Part shown: positions 1-12,458 of the stretch, piece after piece
Layout of the letters: every line of letters starts with the position of its first letter
Position numbering within the stretch: the first letter of the stretch is position 1
Origin: Perilla frutescens
Lineage: Eukaryota > Streptophyta > Magnoliopsida > Lamiales > Lamiaceae
Assembly (NCBI GenBank): GCA_026008535.1
Contig: BRKX01000007.1
Location: 3,805,001 to 3,869,000 of the forward strand
Direction: 5' to 3'
Length of the DNA: 64,000 bases
The notes under the pieces: model-generated
Seen by the model: the letters and a program-made list of their open reading frames with translations, nothing else
Databases searched by the model: none
What the model was told of the DNA's origin: nothing
Position numbers and translations under genes: made by a program

Positions 1-2374
1 TTAAACATTCTGAAATGTAAATAGCTTCAATTTATCATTACAAATAAGCAATTAAAATAAAATTGATCTTAACCATCCTTGTAACAAATCTAATAGATAA
101 AATTTATCCACAAATTTGATAGTAGGCTAATGTTCATATATTAATGATTCTACAAATATACATATATGAAATAACACTATGCCGCCTGGCGAATGAGGTG
201 ATCACCTCAGACCTTATTATTTCTATTTAAATAGTTAGCTAAGTAAATAAATGTATTAACCACATTCGATTAATAACTTTTTTGACATCAAGTGTTTTAA
301 ATATATTGAGGATGATTAATCATTGCTTCTGAATAAAGTTTATCATATCTTATCTTTAACATTATGTTTTAACTCATAACTTACCTAACATTTGAAAAAC
401 ACTTAGATATTAATGGATTTAATTTATTTTTAAAATTAAAGTATACGTTAACAGATCCTAGGATGTAAAATTAAATACAAAATTATATATTGAGATATTA
501 TATTATATTTGATATGTTAATTATAACAATTATTTCTTGTTGAAGTAAGTTCTTAATTTGAGTAATATCTCACAATTTGAGATTTAAAATATTTAAAAGT
601 GATTTTACTGTTGATAAAATGAAAAATGATAAATGAATTTCTTTAAAAAATATTAGTGTAATATCTTTTTTATTTTTAAAAAATTACTTCTTTGAAGTCC
701 ACAATTGTTAAACCAAATTACTAATTAAACTATAATTTTAATAAATTTAATTGTGTCTTTCGATACTTAATTATTATATATGTCATCTATGTAATAATTA
801 TATTTTTAAACACGAATGGATTTTTTTAAGAGAGTTATTTAGTTTTTTATTTTGTTTGATTGAACAATAGATACTTATTAATGAAGTAATTATGCGAACA
901 TTACTATATTTGTTGATATCAATTTAACTTAGATCAGAAGCATACAAGTTTGTATTGTTTAAAAAACATGAATCATTTAAAATTAATTAATAATATGAGT
1001 GAGATATAAATGTATGCGAGCCTAATATATATATATATATATGTATATATATAAATTTATCTCTAAACTTTATTATTTTCAAAAATGATAAAAATTTGTA
1101 TGTCAATTCGTAAGAGGGGTCAAAGTTCGGATCCAATTTTACCCTTAATTTAAAAAAAACATTTTTAACCAATTAAAAAATATTAATCCATGTATGCTAT
1201 AAAACTGAAGAGAGAAGTTTTCACGTTTGAGCGATAAGTGTTCACGTTTGAGAGATAGAAAGAGGTGTTACAATTTCATTTTTTGAATTTCAAAAGAGAG
1301 AGACAAAAATGATAGAATAAGTTAACAATTGTCATGTATACTTTGAATTTATGATACAAATATGATTTAAATTTGTAAATGTTAATGTATTTGTCGCTCA
1401 ATTTTAGATCTGGACACTCTTGAATTACAAATATGATCAATCGCTTTGAAAATTCGTTTAAATATTTTTTTCCGAAGCTATTGACACAAAAAAATATTTT
1501 TAGACAAGCATTGTATTTTTGAAAATGAATTTTCGAAGATAATCTTGTACAAAGTATTTCTAAAAAAACACATGTGCAAAGTATATATTAAAAAAATGAA
1601 TGTGTATTTGAGTATTTAGTAATTAATTAATTTTTAATTAGCTTTGTATAAAGTAAATTATGTGAAGTATTTGGAAACATGCCCTAATTATAAAGTATAA
1701 ATATTATATTTTTACTCTATTTTCTTTTATTTTTTACAACAAAATTGCTCTGAGAAATTAAAAACAACATATAACCTGAAAAGAGATGTCCCTTTCTGAA
1801 ACAATAATGAATTTTCTCTATGATATATACGTAATATAATAGATGAAAACTTCTATGATGAACCATAGGTTTGCCCAAAATTATTAACAAAAAAGTGTTG
1901 ACAAAATATTTAGTTTATATAAAAATATATTCATATAAGAAGATGTTCAAACATGTATTGATTATAAATAAAAAGTATGGTTATCATATATACTCACATA
2001 CATGAGAATCTACACCTGTCTAATCATTTTTTTCAAAGTTAGATCGATTCAAATATTATCCTTTCGTTATGTAAACTTTTATTCTATTTCACATATGTTT
2101 AATTTATACTTCAAAACATATACATATAATATTCAATATAGAATTTAACACAATGATACATTACTTATTTATTTTTTTACGTGAATGATTTATTTTAATG
2201 TTCTCAATATATTCTTGTTCTAATTTATTAGATATTTAATTAATATTTTCTATTTATAATATAACTTATAAATTTTAATTTTACACTTTCAAAAAAACTT
2301 TTAATTTTACATATTATAATATATTTTAGTAAAAATTATAACAAATTACGTGCAACGCACGTCACCTCCACTAG
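1..2374 (+). mobile_element. Helitron, 3' part, non-autonomous, cut by the window start
   Basis: The right end has the plant Helitron terminus: a hairpin ACGTGC-AAC-GCACGT at about 2348-2362, an 8-nt spacer, then CTAG at 2371-2374 followed by T, the expected insertion context. From about 181 to the end it aligns by eye with 9280-12093, sharing blocks such as AAATAACACTATG near the left and the same terminal hairpin. No Rep/helicase reading frame is visible, so this is a non-coding copy. The 5' terminus lies outside the window. The interior is AT-rich with no recognisable captured exon. Confidence 0.85.
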
Positions 2375-2539
2375 TATATTAAAGAATATAGGTGTTGGAG
2401 AAGGATTTGTATTGGTTGATGTGAACTAGTAAATAAATCTAATGGAATAATGAAATTACTTTAATTCTTATTCATCTTACCAAGAATAAAGAATGAGAAT
2501 GAATGGCCTTTAATTTTCATTACATGTATGGCTATTCAG

Positions 2540-5500
2540 GTGGTGCCATGATATTGGGCGGGAGCAAGCTGCAAGTAGACCTCTTCTAAAAACCATATTT
2601 GAGGTGCACATCTTCTTATTTAAGATTCATACGATCGATGTACGTACGAAGTTTGCTATTTATTTCTTATATATTTTTTACAGGTTATGTTGCGCATATC
2701 TTCGAGTACTAGTCCTCGTAGAACAACGCTTTTCTTTGTTATACGCGACAAGACAAAGGTATATGGCAGGAATTGAAGGGCAGTATATGATCAGAAATAC
2801 ATTCCCCACACACACACATTACTTGGGATTTAGAATTAGTGAGGTTCTTAAAATTGAACGCTCGGATAAAAGATTTTATTTTATGAGGTCAGGTTTTAGT
2901 GTTTATTTCCAATATTTTATATCTTATATATCCTATTATCTTATTGTATTTGTTATATTGTTTATCTGATTAATTGTACTTGGGGATGTGTGATTAATTT
3001 GGTGCTAATATGTCTATTCTGTATAATTACTTATCATGTCACATTATTGCCTAGTTGTCCCAAAAATTTAATCTCAACACATAATCAATGAAAATTTGAA
3101 AGCTATAATTAGTTCATATTTCTTGTATAGCAATTAATTCCCACATGAGCCTAACCCTATATATACATATTTATTGTATATTTTATTTTACATTCATCTA
3201 GACTACCCCGCTTGGAATCTTGGAGGATCAATTGAAAAAAGATGTTGGGCAGGTATATATTCACATCAAAATTTTTTATTTTAATTTGCATTGAATTGGA
3301 CAAAGTTCTTTCATTTGCCTTTTTCTATTTTTGTCCAACACAGATTTGGAAATCAGTTCTGAAGCCCAAGGCCTTTGAGCAGAGTCCTCTCGGTGAATTT
3401 TTCAATGTAACAATGAAAAAAACATATCTTAATTTGATTATACGAGTTATAATTATTGGCCTTTTTTCATTCATGTTTAATTTGTACTTGAAGGTGGAGG
3501 TTACTGCTTTGCCCCATTATGAATTCCAGGAAGCTGAATTTAAAAATCAGGTTTGTTCAGACGCAGTATATAACTCTATTGACTTCCTAATTATAAAGTG
3601 AATTATCATTTTACATGCTAGGGCATAAAATTAATTATAAGACTACTTTGATAAAGGAAATTTAATATTACTATTATATATAGTCACATGTTCTTCTTTT
3701 CACACATAAAAAATATTGGTTATACTTAATTGACACAATTTCCCTTGCTAAACCTTAAATATATATGGGATTGTTTTGTGGGATACATGGAGAATTAATA
3801 TTAATATACACACACATATATATATATATATATACTAATATGACTCTCTTTGCAGGTAGATCTACTCAGAAAGCGATTTTTCAATTCAACATCTCCTGGA
3901 GGGCTAGCTGAAGACAGACGGGACATTGTCCCTGCATCGGAATTTTTTCCAAATGTGAAGAAAATATGGCAAATTATAAAAGAAAATAGGGACCTCGATC
4001 TTCCAGCTCACAAGGTGTGTAGTCATCTAATTAAACTTCACAATAAGATTTGATTATTCTGTATTTCTAAACCATATGCAATTGTTTTGCCTTCAGGTCA
4101 TGGTTGCTACTGTGCGGTGCGATGAGATTAGCCAGGACAAGTTGAGGCTCTTTGCAACTGACAAGGTTATAGCTTGTTTATTTTGGCCTTAAAATTATTG
4201 AACTAAATTCGAAAACTATAAACCTATTGGACTGAAATTAGACAATTTTTTGAAAAATGATAAAAAATGTTGGTGTCGGAATCAAAAGCGGACTAAACGC
4301 ATGACTTGTGGAACCAAAATCGAAACTTACTCCATGTTATTCTTATTTGTGCAAATATCACCCTCTGAAGTGCACCCCAAGAAGTGTTTTTGCTTATTTC
4401 TCTATTGTGCATTAAGCGTGTATTGATTGAATTCGTAAATTAATGCAGGATTGGCTAGCTGTAGAAAAGGCAACTGAAACCAAACTTGTTTTAGGCTTTG
4501 GTGCAGATATAAGCTCAATTTTGAGCAATTATCTCTCGCAGTAAGCTAATTAAGATTAATTTTGTTTTTGTTCATTTGTTTAATTAAGAATTGTTGCTTT
4601 CATGTTATTTGATCTAATTTTTTTCAGTAATCGAATTGGTGACTTACAAGCTGTACTGTTTTTGTACATGATAGATACGATGATGAAACAAATTATTTTA
4701 GAGAAGATGTGAGGAATGCAAAACGCGAATATCTGAAGTCAGAAGCATTGAAGGTTTGAGGCAACAAATTATATCAAATTCAATTCTTTTTTTGGGCAGA
4801 TTTAATAAGAGTTGACTGATTATGTGATATGCATATTCTTTAGCTGGTTCATCCTGCTTATATGAGGATGTTGGCTCACCTACGTTCGGAGGCAATTCAA
4901 AGTTTTGAGAGACAACTCGAAATTAATTTAAATGATGAACGAGGATTTGCTGAATCTGTTCGCATATGCCGGGAATCTTGTGAGGCCGAGTTTGATGAGC
5001 GATGTAAAGGTGCAATTTAAAACAAGCATATATATATATATGTATGTGTATATATATATGCATGCGTAATCATCTTTAATCTCGGTCGCTATTAATTTTA
5101 ATACAATCCATCATTCATTCCCAGATGCTGCCATTAAGCAGGCAAATTGGGATGATGCTAAAACAGTGCGCAAAGAACTTCTCCGTGATATTGAAACTCA
5201 TGCACTTCTTGTTCGTACCGAGAAGTTGCCACAAGTAGTAGATCAGTGTCGGGTATTCATTCATTCATCCATTCATTCATTCATTCATTCATTCATACTA
5301 TTCAAAACTATGTTTCATCTTCTGTTATTATTGGCATATGCAGGAGCGACTTTCGGCTAAGCTTAATAACCTACTTAAGACCCATTTTAAAATGGGTGAT
5401 GGAAAGGAAATCTCATGGGCAGAAGTTAGAAGCATCCTAGAGCGCGAGAGCACAATAGCTGCATCGGCCGTGTCTTCTGCTGTTGTTGCATTCGAACTCA

Positions 5501-7599
5501 ACCCGGATAGTGTCCAACGAATGGAAGATGAAATGAAGAAGTATGCTACAAATTTGGTGGTTAGGAAATTCAAAGATGAAGCTGGGGATGTTCTGGGACT
5601 CATGAAGCAAAGGTTTGAACGCTTAACTGCAACTAATCAATTAAGCGTTATTTTGAGGGCTCGACCGAGGTTTAACCTATTTATAGAAAAGTTCAGGTTC
5701 ATCATTGCCTTACAAGAAAAGGGATCTGCAATAAAACCAGACAAAGCAACGTCAGGCAACAACTGGCCGGAGCCCTACCGTAAGGTAATTTTTGTTACAA
5801 TTCAACTGGGAGCCCTACCGTAAGGTTCAAATGAGCACTTGTATTTGGCATAAAATCTAGGCACTATGCTTACTTACCAAAATTTATATTCTTAATTATC
5901 TTATCTTATTTTAGTGTTCATTATTTTCGCGCAGTGCCAGAAGCTCTTATCTGCACTGGCCGTAATACGTTTAGGCGATGAGACAGAAGACAATGTAGAG
6001 AGCGTGCTAATGTCTGGGCTCATGGGCGAACATGCTGAAGTTTCCGAAGATCCACTTGATTCAAGCATATGGGAAGGGGTTGATTTCACCAATCCTACAT
6101 TACTCCATACTTCATACATACTCCATCCATTTCCATTTAAATGTCAATTTGGATGAATTCATACAAATTACCTAATACACCCTTATGTGAATATATTAAA
6201 TGAGTTAAATATAAATGTTTGAATATATTAAATGAAATGAGGGCAAATATGAGAAAAATGTGAGTTTTCCGTCTAAAATTTATAGAATGATACATTTTTG
6301 AAATAAAATTAGAATGACATTTATTCAGAAATGGAGGAAGTATATATATTCTTGTCAAGAAATAATAGAATTGTAATTTATGATATTCAGGTCACTCCAG
6401 AAGCAACTTTGATCACACCAGCTGGATGCAAAGATATCTGGGCACAATTTGTAAAGGACATAAAGTCTTGTTTCGCGGAAGCAAAAAAAGCAGCGGTATT
6501 ACTTGTATTTCCTTATTAGCAGACATGAGTATTTCAGTCAAAATGGCTAAATTATAATGTAAAACCTAGCACTATTATTATACATTTTTTGTTGTTTTAA
6601 TGCTCTTCATCGATTATCTGCAGAAAAAATGTAAGAAATTTAATCATTGGTCACCTCTTTATTGGGTACGCGTCGGACTGGCTGCTCTCGGGATTGATAA
6701 ATTTACGAACCTTCTAAGGTAATTAACAACTATTCATTCTTGCAAAATATATTTTATTTTCAGTTAATTGCTTTAAATAACACCATCTATACATCATTTT
6801 ACAGTTACGTATTTTAATAAATTAATAACTTTTAATACATTGTATAAATCAAGATATTTAAAACGACAATAAATGAACATTGCAGTCTCTTAAAAAAAAA
6901 AAAGACCGGATCGACTGAACTAAGAATAAAAGCCGACTGAAATTGCAAAAATTCGGTCAATCCAGTTCATTCGATTTTTACATAGCCCTATAGAGAAAGA
7001 AAAAGATTAATCTTATTTTCTGTTCTAAATATATACAAGAACTAGAATTGAAGATTTCCTAAATCTTACTTTAATAATATATATATATCAATTCTTACTG
7101 AAACAGGGATCATTCTATCAACTTGGCGCACTTAGTTGGTGATTTGGCCAGCAAAGGGATACTAAAGGTATATTTTTCAGTAATTGTTAAATACTTAAAT
7201 AACAAATTAAAAGAATAATCGAATTTATATCTGGTCACTTATAAGCATTTCTGATTAAAATGATGTTTAATTTATTTAGGACGAATTTTTAGGGACGATC
7301 TATTTGGGACGACATGATGTTGTTGCATAATGTCATTAGAAACGACATGCGGTTATTAGAGACGGCATTAGTCCTCTTTAATAATATTATCTCCAAAGAC
7401 CATTTTTGTTGTAGTGTATCTCAAGGTTAGATATTGTTGAAGCCAATTCTGAATCTTTTTGTAGATTAAGGATTTTGCTACTGCAATAGTCGAAAAAGCT
7501 GCCGAGGTGATGAAAGAACTGGAGCAGGCTCTGAAGAAGTTTTATGAATTCGTAAAGGATATATTTGCAAGCAAATCTGGTGTGATTGTTGTTGATTAA
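2540..7599 (+). CDS. RHD3-like (atlastin/Sey1-type) GTPase gene, 3' 17 exons; 5' exons absent from window
   Basis: Exons: 2540-2603, 2684-2758, 3202-3252, 3344-3406, 3494-3550, 3856-4014, 4097-4165, 4449-4540, 4675-4753, 4844-5009, 5125-5252, 5344-5784, 5935-6078, 6391-6495, 6624-6718, 7107-7167, 7465-7599. All have AG/GT borders and compatible phases, giving 660 residues and a TAA stop with no lesion. The family is the ER-shaping dynamin-like GTPase RHD3/Sey1, which fuses ER tubules. Matching motifs are WCHDIGREQAA, VIRDKTK (the RD base-recognition motif), SPLGEFFNVEVTAL, the PGGLAEDRRDIVPAS block, ENRDLDLPAHKVMVATVRC, then the helical middle domain. The P-loop and switch exons are missing upstream, where a Helitron ends at 2374. 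In known RHD3 proteins a two-helix membrane hairpin follows the NxWxPPW region. Here the matching part (NHWSPLYWVRVGLAALG onward) has no long hydrophobic run and ends in a charged helix rich in E and K. It is either a 5'-truncated gene or an intact gene with a Helitron in an intron. Confidence 0.93.
5255..5296. repeat. (TTCA)n microsatellite in RHD3-like intron
   Basis: About ten ATTC/TTCA units with one interruption, directly after the splice donor that ends the exon at 5252. It lies wholly in the intron and does not touch the acceptor at 5342-5343. Confidence 0.95.
6121..6340. mobile_element. Stowaway-type MITE in RHD3-like intron
   Basis: This 220-bp element is flanked by TA on both sides (6119-6120, 6341-6342). 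The inverted ends are CTCCATCCATTTCCATTTAA on the left and, read on the other strand, CTTCCTCCATTTCTGAATAA on the right, both followed by ATGTCA. TA duplication and CTCCMTCC-like ends are typical of Tc1/mariner-derived Stowaway MITEs. It lies in the intron between the exons ending 6078 and starting 6391. Confidence 0.88.
7285..7415 (-). mobile_element. CACTA-like terminal fragment in the last RHD3-like intron
   Basis: The right end reads CACTACAACAAAAATGG on the minus strand (about 7399-7415), close to the plant CACTA terminal motif. Upstream are short GACGACAT/GACGGCAT subterminal-like repeats. No matching left terminus was found, so the left limit is approximate and this is probably a fragment. 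Confidence 0.4.
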
Positions 7600-7938
7600 A
7601 TTTAGAAATTTTGAAGAATGCTTGTGTTTGGGTTGTGTTCGTGTTTTCTGTTATTTAGAGTGTGCATCCTTTCCTTTCCATATACTCATTTTAATAAGGC
7701 CCAGCCACGTCAGACGTGACTTGTAATTTCATTTGGACTTCGGTTCTTTATCTTATATATTATGTGTGAGGAGTTATTGTGCACCCCTTTAATTATGTTA
7801 ATACTTTACGTTTGATGTTAGTTTACGGTATATATGTTGAAGCATGTGTAATGCACATGTTTACTTTCGAATGTGAGAAATGATACTCTTCAGTGTGCTA
7901 AGTGATATATTTTATTGCTAATTCTATAACTACAGTAA
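7600..7938 (+). other. 3' flank of the RHD3-like gene
   Basis: AT-rich sequence between the RHD3-like stop codon and the next Helitron end. It should hold the 3' UTR. The only poly(A)-signal-like hexamer noted is AATAAG near 7693. No reading frame or repeat was recognised. Confidence 0.5.
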
Positions 7939-10639
7939 TCTACTACTATTATAAAAGTGTGATATTTTACAAATTTTGATTTACCTATTATATCCTTACT
8001 ATAACTTTAATTTAAGGGTAATTATGTAATATAATATATAATATATATTTATAATGTAAAATCTAATATAATATATTAGTTTTCATATGAATCTACTACT
8101 ATATATAAAAAGATTCTTATTTTACAAAATTGAATTTAAGTAACATATCTCTATAATATATTTAAATTAATCACAATAAGGTAATATAATAAATCTACAA
8201 CATTAACTTTTTATTATCGTATAGTAGTAGATATAGAATTTCTAGAGTGATTTTTATGCAAATGATCATTCATTTGATATACATATATATGGTAACAATT
8301 AATAAATATTATTATTGACTTCCATAATATTATATTTAAAATAAATATATAATTTTGATTGGTTCATTAATTTGATATGTGCGTATGTGTATAAGTTTCT
8401 AATTTCAACTAACATATTATTTTTTAATTAAATGCTAGGCAATTCATTAATATATTTAAAAACCAATAAGATATAAATTATGAATTAATATATATACAAC
8501 GCATATCACATGCATTCAAGTCAATTATTTTTATTGTTCTTTTTTTATATGATGAATGTTTGTTCTAATTTATATTTTAGCAACAATTTAGGGATGTCGA
8601 ATTTTTCACAATTCAAAAGGTGACATTATTAAAAAAATTTAAAAAAAATCATGTTGAATTTCAAAATTGGTCGAGTATATAATAATTTAATTATCTGGAA
8701 ATTATATAAGCATAATTTATTCAATATACTTAAAATTTAAATTTTTTACTTATAAATTACTGATTCACATCATGTGATTTCAATAATTCATATATTAGTG
8801 AACTGAAATAGATAAAAAAATTGCAAATATGTTACATAATGTACATAAATTAAAATAATTTCATAGCAAAAGAGCGATGTAAACTTATACGAGCACCAAA
8901 AAAATTATCATCGCCTACAGATTTGTATTAAAGATAGTATATACAATGAAATGTTATTTTCATCATTCATCTATTTTTATTAAAGATAAGTTAATTAATA
9001 TTATCAAAGTAATTAAGTTGTAAAAATTATGTCATGCCCTCCAAATCATAAAAATGTCATTTCTAAAAAATTGCATATTTTATCAAAATAAAATTCACAA
9101 TTACTCATCAATCTAAAGAATTTTTTTTAATATTAATGTAAAATGATAGAGGATAATTACAAATATATATTGGAGAAAAAAAATATTATTCATAAGTGAA
9201 TATATTAATCTGAATTTTATTACAAGTAATTTAATTAAGATATATATAAATCAATAATGTGTGTGTAAATGAAATAACACTATGTCGTTTCTACTATGAG
9301 GCAAACGAGTCGATCAGCTCATGTCTTATATATTATTTTCATTAAAATAGTTAGCTAAATAAATATATATATTATCCACATTCAATTAATAATTTTTTTA
9401 CGTCAAGTATTTTAAATATATAAATGATTAAATCTATGGCTTCTGAATAAAGTTTATCATGTCTTAATCTTTAACAAATTATTTTTTAACCCTATAACTT
9501 ATCTAACATTTGAGAAACACTTAGATATTAATAGATTTGATTTATTTTCAAAATTAAAGTATAAGTTAATAGAATATAAGACATAAAATTAAATACAAAA
9601 TTATATATTTAGATATTATATCATATAAATAAACATTTCCTAATGCATACAATACCTATTGGAAATTATTGGATATGCTAATTATAACAACTATTTTTTA
9701 TTGAAGTAAGTTTTTAAGTTGAGTAACATATCACGGTTTGAGATTTAGAACATTTAAAAGTGATTTTATTTTGATAAAACAAGAAATAATAAATGTATTT
9801 CTTTATAACATATTACTGCATTATCTTTAAAAAAAATATTTTACTTCTAAACATATTCATTATTTCGTCTCGGGCCCCATATTGTCTCAAAGTGGCCCTA
9901 ACAAGTTACCATGTATACAACAATTTATTTTAGAACACTACTAATTTTTCTAATACTATTTTAACTAGAAAAATTTAGCTTAATTATACTAATATATTAG
10001 AGCATAATACTACTTTTATAATAGCTCGTACAAATGTTATAATTAAAAATATAGACTTTAGCTATTAAATTTGGGTAAATATGATAATTTATTTTTGAAA
10101 TATCATTTCTTGCATTTCTCAACCAAATATTTATTTCATTACATTATAATTATTCGACTTTTCATTGGCCATCCATAAGTATACAAAGTATCTGTAATAC
10201 AATGTTGAGTAAGATCGTATTCCACAGAGACTAAAATTTAATTTTAATGTGAGTACTGCAACGTCAATCTTCTAAGTATTAGATATGTAGCGCATTCAAG
10301 GTTTTGTTTTGTATCTACTAAAGATAAATAATTAAATAAAGGCAAAAAAGATAAACGGAAAGAATTAGGAATTGATATAATAGAGGAAGAAATAATATAA
10401 ATCATCGATTTCATAGATTCATCCAAACAATTTTAATTCAATTAAATGATTTATTCACGATTCAATTTTATTAGGACAATCACCAGATTAGTTAAAAGAA
10501 AAAAAAGACAACAATAAAATTATATAATACATTTTAGTGAATATATGAGTCTTAGATGTTAAAAATTAAATATATATTTTTAAGCTTTATAATTTTCAAT
10601 AATTAATATTAGAAAGAGCACGTAGAGTATTTATATAAC

Positions 10640-10682
<43 letters not shown>

Positions 10683-12093
10683 TTATATAACTGTAAATGT
10701 ATAGATGTTAATATTTCAACTACATGAATTAATGAAAAATTATACTTATAAATAACTTTAAGATAGTATGGTATGTGTACATAGTATGTAAATCAAGAAT
10801 ATATATTTTTTTAGTATCTCTTACACTATAATGCCAATAGTGACGTCAATCAACATATACTAATCAATGAATTAATGATGAGAACATTAATATATATTTT
10901 AGTATATTTATTGATATCAATTTAATTTAGATCGTAAGCATAAAAGTTTGTAGGGTTTATGATACATGAATCATTTTCAAATTGATTGATAATATGAATG
11001 AGATATGAATTTATATATATGTGAGCCTTATAAAATATATAAAAAAAGAATGTATCTTTAATATCTCTAAAATTTATTATTTTCATAAATGATAAAAGCT
11101 TGTATAACCAATGTCAAAATTCATAAGATGGGCCAATGTCCGGATCCAATTTTATGCTTAATTTAAAAAAAAAACAATTTTAATGAATTTAAAAAAATAT
11201 ATATAATTCACGTATGCTACAAAATCAAAAATAGAAATTTTCACGTGTGAGTGAGAAGTTTTCATGTTTGAGAGATAAATAAGAGGTGTCACAATTTATT
11301 TTCTAAATTTGAAAATAGGGAGACATATTTGCTAAAATAGGTTAATAATTGACATGTATACTTTGAATTTGTAATAAAAATGTGATTTAAATTTGTGATT
11401 ATTGATGTTTTATCGCTCAATTTTGGATTTGGAAACTATTGAATTACAAATATGATCAATGGATTCGAAAATACGTTCAACTAATTTTTTTCCTAAGCTA
11501 TTGATTACGTATGTTCAAAAATATATTTTCAAACATGCCTTATATATATTTTTGAAAATAAATTTCAAACATAGCCTTGTATGTAAAATATGTGGAGTAT
11601 TTAGAAACATACCTAACTATAAAGTATAAATATTATAATTTTAATCGATTTTCTTAACTTTTACTAGGATATTGCTCTAAGAAATTAAAACCAACATAAC
11701 CACAAAAGAGATGTTCCTTTTTGAAACCATAATGAATTTTGTTTGATACTCAAATCATGCATGGAAAGTTTCTTTATTTTAATATAAAATTATATTAATT
11801 CAAGAGGAAGTTCAAAGGGATATTAGTCGTAATAAAAAGTTTAGTTATTGTATTCACATATATGAGAATCTACACTCGCTCAATATATATATATATATAT
11901 AAATATATAGTTTTTGATAAATAATTCATTTTAATGTTATTAATATATATTCTTAATCTAATTATTTATTAATATTTTCTAATTATAATATAGCGTATAA
12001 CTTTAAATTTTACACTTTCAAGAGAACTTTTCATTTTATATATTTTAGTAAAAAGTTATACAATTTACGTGCAACGCACGTGATCTCGGCTAG
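7939..12093 (+). mobile_element. Non-autonomous Helitron (4.15 kb)
   Basis: The left end is A|TCTACTACTATTATAAAAG at 7939, the common plant Helitron 5' terminus. The right end has hairpin ACGTGC-AAC-GCACGT (about 12067-12081) and CTAG at 12090-12093 followed by T. No target duplication is expected or seen. No Rep/helicase frame is present. It aligns with the Helitron at 1-2374 in the same orientation. A second 5'-like terminus starts at 8092, and a stretch around 10100-10560 has no counterpart in the first copy and may be a later insertion, so the element may be composite. Confidence 0.85.
10642..10679. repeat. (AT)n microsatellite
   Basis: Uninterrupted AT repeat of about 38 bp inside the Helitron. 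Confidence 0.97.
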
Positions 12094-12458
12094 TAATTAC
12101 AAAAAGAGTTTTTTTTTGTTTTTTTTAACAGTAAATTTCCAATAAATTAATAATAACAAAAAGAGGTGGACTTGCGTGCAACAGGGGTTATTTCCTCCTA
12201 TTTCAGGCGGCCACGTGGCCCCACGTGGGCGTGCCACGTGGCACATGGTACTTTTTATTGTAGTTGGAATGATGATAGTATTAATCTTAGGTTGATACCT
12301 TTCTTTATCGTACTTGATACTTTTCTGCTTATCACATGGTACTTTTTATTTTTTACCGAACTCGTGTTTTGCTTTCCTTTGCAAATTCTTGGAATGATGA
12401 TTGTTTTAGATTAATCTCAACACATACAATATAAAAATTGAAAAAAAAAATCAGAATT
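12094..12458. other. Spacer between Helitron and solo LTR
   Basis: No gene was found here; an 82-codon open frame at 12166-12414 has no recognisable domain. The stretch holds a cluster of three CACGTG sites. It also has two copies of CACATGGTACTTTTTATT (about 12241 and 12333), with a weaker third (ATGGTACTTTT) on the other side of the solo LTR near 15174. The 3' end at 12454-12458 (GAATT) is the target duplication of the solo LTR. Confidence 0.7.
12212..12240. promoter_or_regulatory. Three clustered G-box palindromes (CACGTG)
   Basis: CACGTG occurs at 12212-12217, 12222-12227 and 12235-12240, within 29 bp of unusually GC-rich DNA. G-boxes bind bZIP and bHLH factors. No host gene starts within reach downstream, so function is uncertain. 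Confidence 0.5.

Noticed and set aside
2604..2969. 121-codon ORF as an independent gene
   Set aside because: It overlaps the RHD3-like exon at 2684-2758 in a different frame; the exon has family motifs and splice sites, the ORF has none.
1..12093. One giant Helitron that has captured the RHD3-like gene
   Set aside because: A complete Helitron 3' terminus at 2374 and a separate 5' terminus at 7939 argue for two independent elements. Capture remains only a possibility.
12166..12414. 82-codon ORF as a small gene
   Set aside because: No recognised domain, no start context or relatives evident; it overlaps short repeats and ends before a solo LTR.
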